The notes under the pieces are model-generated. The model saw only the letters and a list, made by a program, of their open reading frames with translations. It was not told where the DNA came from and ran no database searches. This document shows, piece after piece, positions 59,899 to 64,000 of a DNA stretch of 64,000 nucleotides. The stretch is from [Clostridium] citroniae WAL-17108. Lineage in GTDB: Bacteria; Bacillota; Clostridia; Lachnospirales; Lachnospiraceae. A program made the translations under genes and the position numbers. Position 1 is the first letter of the stretch, and every line of letters begins with the position of its first letter. The stretch lies in the NCBI RefSeq assembly GCF_000233455.1, contig NZ_JH376427.1, positions 22,124 to 86,123 on the forward strand, given 5' to 3'.

Positions 59899-61308
59899 TT
59901 AAAGATCTTCCCTGGTCAGCGCATACATGGCATTTCCAAAAAGCTTTGCGTCCAGGACATATTCATCAATGTCAATGCACTCATCCGGCCTGTGGCACAG
60001 GTCCGGGGTTCCCGGGAAAATGGAGCCAAAGGGCACAATGCCCGGCACCACCTGGGCGTAGGTACCGCCCTCATGGCTGGGGGTCGAATCCTTTCCGGTC
60101 AGCTCCTCATAAACGCCGCGCAGCGTCCGGATCAGGGGATGGTCCATAGGGAATCTGTATGTGTTGTGGGCGTCCACCTCATGGACCACGATTCCTTCAT
60201 GAGCGACCCTGGCCGTAAAATCCTCTGTCACCTGGTCTTTATAGGTATACGGATAGCGTATGTTAGCCACCCACGTTAACCCCTTTTCATCCACATCCAT
60301 CTTTGAAAGGCTGAATGTGAGCTTGCCGCACTCATCCTCCCTCTTCATCCCAAGAAGGCTCCCGTCCGTGGTCATCCCGATCTTTTCCGCAAAGAACTTC
60401 AGGAATGCTCCCATGGATCCGTTGATCCCCAGATCAGCTAACAGCATAAGAATCGCCACAATGGCATTTTTGCCGTTAAAAGGCGTACAGGAGTGGGCGC
60501 ACAGTCCCCTGGATGTGATCTCGATCCTGTCTTCCTCCAGCCTGGCAGTCACATCCCTGCCTGTTGTCTGACGGTATTCCTCCACCAGCTTCATCACCCG
60601 GTCCGCTTCTGCTGCATCTGAAACCTCCAGCTTTGCAAAGGCCCTGTCAGGAACCATATTGAGGATTTCCCCTCCATGGAGCTCCAAGACCCTGACCTTT
60701 GAGGTGGATCTCTCAGAAAAGCCGTAGGACATATAATAATAATTGATCCCTCGTTCCGTAAAGGACATGGGGAACAGGCCGTCCGGCGTAAAGCCGGCGT
60801 CAGGAGCACCGCACTGGGACACGTAATATTTCATATCGTCCATACCCTTTTCCTCATTGGTCCCGCCCACAATGCGGATCCGGTAATCCCCAAGAGACAG
60901 CCCGCATTCCTTGATGGCATAAAGGGCATAGAGGGATGCGATGAAGGGTCCCTTGTTGTCTACGGTACCGCGGCCGTAGACCCGGTTGTTATGGATCTCG
61001 CCTCCAAAGGGCGGATAGGTCCATCCATCCCCTTCAGGCACGATATCCAGGTGGGCAAATACCCCCACCACCTTGGTTCCTGTGCCGTACTCAATATAGC
61101 ATACCCGATCCCCCACATTGACAACGGTTTCAAACCCCAGCTTCCTTCCCAGGTCCATGGCAAACCCAAGGGCCCGCCGGGACTCCTCGCCGTATGGCGC
61201 CCCTTCCTTTGGCCGGCCGTATTTGCTGGGAATACCCACGATCTCACAAAGGGACTGCACCATCTGTTCCTTATTGGACTCTATACACTTATTTAACTCT
61301 TCTATCAT
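59899..61308 (-). CDS. pepV: Dipeptidase PepV (M20 family)
   Basis: 469 aa. Zinc ligands in VFAHLDIVPEGDGW, GTVDNKGPFIASLYA, GGTNEEKGMDDMKYY, and the late His in THEGG-like SHEGGTYA. Cleaves dipeptides in the cytoplasm. 44% identity-level comparison cannot be made here, but its motifs match the second PepV at 62419 one by one, so the two are paralogues. Last gene of the peptidase operon. Confidence 0.9.
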   Translation of the reverse strand: MIEELNKCIESNKEQMVQSLCEIVGIPSKYGRPKEGAPYGEESRRALGFAMDLGRKLGFETVVNVGDRVCYIEYGTGTKVVGVFAHLDIVPEGDGWTYPPFGGEIHNNRVYGRGTVDNKGPFIASLYALYAIKECGLSLGDYRIRIVGGTNEEKGMDDMKYYVSQCGAPDAGFTPDGLFPMSFTERGINYYYMSYGFSERSTSKVRVLELHGGEILNMVPDRAFAKLEVSDAAEADRVMKLVEEYRQTTGRDVTARLEEDRIEITSRGLCAHSCTPFNGKNAIVAILMLLADLGINGSMGAFLKFFAEKIGMTTDGSLLGMKREDECGKLTFSLSKMDVDEKGLTWVANIRYPYTYKDQVTEDFTARVAHEGIVVHEVDAHNTYRFPMDHPLIRTLRGVYEELTGKDSTPSHEGGTYAQVVPGIVPFGSIFPGTPDLCHRPDECIDIDEYVLDAKLFGNAMYALTREDL

Positions 61309-61330
61309 TGTTCTGATCCGTCCTTCCCTG

Positions 61331-62407
61331 TCAGATTATCTCCAGATCTTTGCCGTAGGAATTAAGTATCTCACACCCCGTCTCTGTCACCAGCACCAGG
61401 TCCTCGATGCGCACTCCCACATCGCCTTCCAGATAAATTCCCGGCTCGATGGAGAAAATATTGCCCGGCACGGCTGTTTCCTGGTTTGCGCCGGACACGT
61501 CCCCGAAATCATGGACCTCCAGTCCGATAAAATGCCCCAGCCTGTGAGTGAACCGATCACCATATCCCGCGTCCTCGATCACTTTTCTGGCTGCCGCGTC
61601 AATGTCGCAGAGCCTGACACCTGGTTTTATGATGGCCTCCGCCGCCCGGTTCGCCTCCAGCACCAGCTCATACACCCTGCGGTGCTCCTCTTTGGCTATT
61701 TCCCCGCAAAAAAAGGTTCTTGTCATATCCGCACAATAGCTGTCCTTTTTGCACCCCACATCCAGAAGCGCACAGTCCCCCTTTTTCAGGGCAACATTTC
61801 CGGAACGGTAATGCCCGATGGCTGCATTGGCCCCAAAACACACGGAAGGCGGGAAGGACAGGTCATCAGCCCCCAGTTTCTGGTAAATCTCTTTCATCTG
61901 ATTGGAGATTTCCCGCTCTGTCACCCCTTCTTTTAACAGCGCCTTAAATTCCGCCATAGCCTTATCATTGATGGCGGAAACGCGGCGCATGGCCTCCATT
62001 TCCTCCTCGTCCTTCACTGCCCTGGCCCCATCCACACAGATGGAGGCATTCACATATTCTGCACCGCATCCCATTGACATCAGGGGCAGCAGGAAGCGGG
62101 CCGGCATATTTTTGTCCACCCCCAAAGGCCTGGTACTGTCCGTGCAGCCTGCCAGCATCTCAAGATACGGATCCGTGTCGGAGAAACGCACAATCTTAAC
62201 TCCCGGGTCCGGCGGCAGGTTGAACATATTATTTACAAAGAAACAGCAGTCCCGGTGCCTGCTTAAGTACAGGGCCACCAGGCGCTCTCCCGCATCCACC
62301 CAGATACCTGTGAGATAGAAAATGGAGGTGGCGTCCGTTATGACCAGCTGCTCCAGACCCATCTGTTCCAACCTGTCAAGGACTGCATCCACTCGGTTTC
62401 TCTTCAT
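61331..62407 (-). CDS. Xaa-Pro aminopeptidase/prolidase (M24B)
   Basis: 358 aa. N-terminal creatinase-like domain (residues 1-125), then the pita-bread catalytic domain with metal ligands in LLDVGCKKDSYCADMTRTFF (two Asp), HRLGHFIGLEVHD (His), SIEPGIYLEGDVGVRIED (two Glu). It removes N-terminal residues before proline or splits X-Pro dipeptides. Between two pepV genes with gaps of 22 and 11 nt. Confidence 0.92.
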   Translation of the reverse strand: MKRNRVDAVLDRLEQMGLEQLVITDATSIFYLTGIWVDAGERLVALYLSRHRDCCFFVNNMFNLPPDPGVKIVRFSDTDPYLEMLAGCTDSTRPLGVDKNMPARFLLPLMSMGCGAEYVNASICVDGARAVKDEEEMEAMRRVSAINDKAMAEFKALLKEGVTEREISNQMKEIYQKLGADDLSFPPSVCFGANAAIGHYRSGNVALKKGDCALLDVGCKKDSYCADMTRTFFCGEIAKEEHRRVYELVLEANRAAEAIIKPGVRLCDIDAAARKVIEDAGYGDRFTHRLGHFIGLEVHDFGDVSGANQETAVPGNIFSIEPGIYLEGDVGVRIEDLVLVTETGCEILNSYGKDLEII

Positions 62408-62418
62408 ATGCTCCTCCT

Positions 62419-63813
62419 TTAGAACTCAATCTGCATCAGCCTGTACAGTGCAAGGATATAGATCTTCAGGGACATCTTAAGGCGGTCAATGCCGATTCCC
62501 TCATCAAAGGTATGTATTTTTCCCACAAAGCCTGGAAGGGGTTCGGCCGGGATCTCAGTGCCGAAGCTGATTGCATTCTTAAAATGGCGGGCATAGGTTC
62601 CCCCTCCCATGGTAAAAGGTTTTCCGTCCACTCCCCGGATCTCATTGCCCGCATCCAGGCAGGCCTTGATCTCCGGCTTATCCACACCGATATAAAACGG
62701 TACGCTGTCCTCCACATCCGTGACCGTTACACCATACTGGGCGCACAGTTCGGACAGTTTTTTCACCAGTTCACCGCCTGTGGTATTGGTGGGATACCGG
62801 GAGTCAAAGTTCTGCTTCAGCACACCGTCCTCCATCCTGATCATTCCCCCGATAATGCTCAGGGGCGGAAAAATGCCGTCATCACACTGGATCCCCAGTC
62901 CATGCCCCTGATAGTCTTCACACAACAGGGACACCACTTTCAGGAACCTTTTTTCCTCCTCAGTTACAAGATCGTGCTCCAGCAGATAGTCCGCGATCAG
63001 CCCGATGGCATTGATCGTCCCCTCCGCATGGGAAGCATGGCCCCCGATACCGGCGGCATCGATCCTTACGCCCTCATCCGCCGGAGTGACCGTGATCCGC
63101 TCTGCCTTAGGACACTGCTCCAGGCCGGCGCGGATGACCGCATATGCCTGGTCGGCCACTGCATTGTGAGCCATACCGCCGCCAAAATCCACGATAGCCC
63201 CGTCCTTAAAGGGAAGGCTTGTAAAATTGCCGCACAGGCACCCCTTTTCACCGTTGCACAGGGGGAACTCCGAGTCAGGCGTAAACAGGAATACCGGCTC
63301 CTCATAGTGGCGGATGTAATACTCCACATCCTCCATGCCGCTCTCCTCATCACACCCTGCCATCATGCGCAGGCTGTAGGGAAGGGTGGTGCCCAGGTCC
63401 TTAAAAAACTTCCCCATATAATAAGTAAGGATCAGCGGGCCTTTGTTATCCACAACTCCGCGCCCCATCAGATAGCCATCCTTTACCACCATATCATAGG
63501 GATCCGTGTTCCATCCGTTGCCGGCCGGCACCACATCCAGATGGGCGATGGTGCCGATATACTCCTCCTTCTCCCCCACAAGCTCCGCATACCCCAGATA
63601 GTCCCCGCAGTTCACGGTCTTAAATCCCATGCGCTCCCCGATCTCCAGCGCCTTGCCCAGGGCACGCCTCACCTCCACTCCAAAAGGCGCCCCTTCTTTT
63701 GCCTCCGACTTTACGCTGGGGATATCCACCACGGCCTTTATATCCCGGATGATATCCTCCATATTTGCCTCAATAAATTCATCTGCCTTTAATAATAATT
63801 CCTGTTCCGTCAT
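62419..63813 (-). CDS. pepV: Dipeptidase PepV (M20 family), second copy
   Basis: 464 aa. Metal motifs GTIAHLDVVPAGNGW, GVVDNKGPLILTYYM, AGCDEESGMEDVEYY, and GGGTYARHFKNAISFG near the C-terminus. First gene of the operon; AAGGAGGA precedes the ATG. Its upstream region is a tandem repeat whose end supplies the AAGGAG of the ribosome binding site. Confidence 0.9.
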   Translation of the reverse strand: MTEQELLLKADEFIEANMEDIIRDIKAVVDIPSVKSEAKEGAPFGVEVRRALGKALEIGERMGFKTVNCGDYLGYAELVGEKEEYIGTIAHLDVVPAGNGWNTDPYDMVVKDGYLMGRGVVDNKGPLILTYYMGKFFKDLGTTLPYSLRMMAGCDEESGMEDVEYYIRHYEEPVFLFTPDSEFPLCNGEKGCLCGNFTSLPFKDGAIVDFGGGMAHNAVADQAYAVIRAGLEQCPKAERITVTPADEGVRIDAAGIGGHASHAEGTINAIGLIADYLLEHDLVTEEEKRFLKVVSLLCEDYQGHGLGIQCDDGIFPPLSIIGGMIRMEDGVLKQNFDSRYPTNTTGGELVKKLSELCAQYGVTVTDVEDSVPFYIGVDKPEIKACLDAGNEIRGVDGKPFTMGGGTYARHFKNAISFGTEIPAEPLPGFVGKIHTFDEGIGIDRLKMSLKIYILALYRLMQIEF

Positions 63814-63820
63814 CTTTTCC

Positions 63821-64000
63821 TCCTTATGAGCACTTAGCGCCTGTCTTTTAGGCGCTTACGTGCGATAGATGTCATCCCCACTTTGCGAGGTCTTCCACGA
63901 GCTTAGTGGGGTGGCTCCTTATGAGCACTTAGCGCCTGTCTTTTAGGCGCTTACGTGCGATAGATGTCATCCCCACTTTGCGAGGTCTTCCACGAGCTTA
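63821..64000. repeat. 95-bp tandem repeat with internal hairpins
   Basis: The unit 63821-63915 is followed by an 85-base identical second copy that runs to the window end. Each unit holds two inverted repeats: GCAC..AGCGCC with GGCGCT..GTGC, and CCCCACT with AGTGGGG. It lies directly upstream of pepV (minus strand). Confidence 0.93.

Noticed and set aside
62512..63792. 426-aa plus-strand ORF
   Set aside because: Exact antisense of the second pepV gene; no ribosome binding site or domain.

Overview
The window looks like a chromosomal stretch of a gut Lachnospiraceae (Clostridium cluster XIVa, Enterocloster/Clostridium-like). This is inferred from the mix seen: HrcA/CIRCE control of groES, Mini-RNase III beside cysS and rlmB, a low-GC-Gram-positive type ECF transporter, PadR, MocR and LacI regulators, PepV dipeptidases and a Gram-positive type IV pilus cluster. 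No database search was possible, so the taxonomy is an inference. Nearly all genes lie on the minus strand.

Layout. 1-3.7 kb: 5' end of groES with CIRCE, an acidic membrane-anchored protein, a MORN-like membrane protein and a MocR regulator. 3.9-8.4 kb: guanine deaminase and an APC permease in one operon, followed on the same strand by two MerR-type regulators, one fused to a methyltransferase-like domain. 8.6-16.4 kb: glnS, divergent azlCD, then a three-gene operon (membrane methyltransferase-like, GH3 family adenylating enzyme, c-di-GMP-type sensor broken by a 1-nt frameshift). 16.7-27.5 kb: tRNA-Thr, ldh, a compact type IV pilus-like cluster with PilT as the only ATPase, and a housekeeping block (rlmB, mrnC, cysS, ispF, lipid kinase).

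27.7-31.8 kb: tRNA-Val and tRNA-Met, then an AT-rich island bounded by a copy of the tRNA-Met 3' end. It holds a broken Rhs toxin and a train of small same-strand genes that look like orphan immunity genes. 31.8-41 kb: a LacI-controlled alpha-galactoside operon (GH36, ABC transporter, GH4, PdxA2-like) with three visible operators. 41-46 kb: TauE-like exporter and a GntR-controlled hydroxy-acid operon (GntP permease, LeuD/LeuC-like dehydratase). 46-51.6 kb: PadR, a membrane protein, uridine phosphorylase and a complete ECF transporter, suggesting a nucleoside salvage operon. 52-59.8 kb: MATE exporter, small proteins and a Gld-like ABC system with a DUF4340 protein. 59.9-63.8 kb: three consecutive peptidases (PepV, PepP, PepV), preceded by a 95-bp tandem repeat that runs off the window.

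The signals most worth a second look are the tRNA-Met bounded Rhs/immunity island, the PilT-only pilus cluster, the leader ORF superimposed on a terminator-like hairpin before the GH3 operon, the nucleoside-linked ECF transporter, the LeuCD/GntP catabolic operon, the orphan minus-strand terminator at 51.8 kb, and several palindromic or tandem repeats without an obvious owner.
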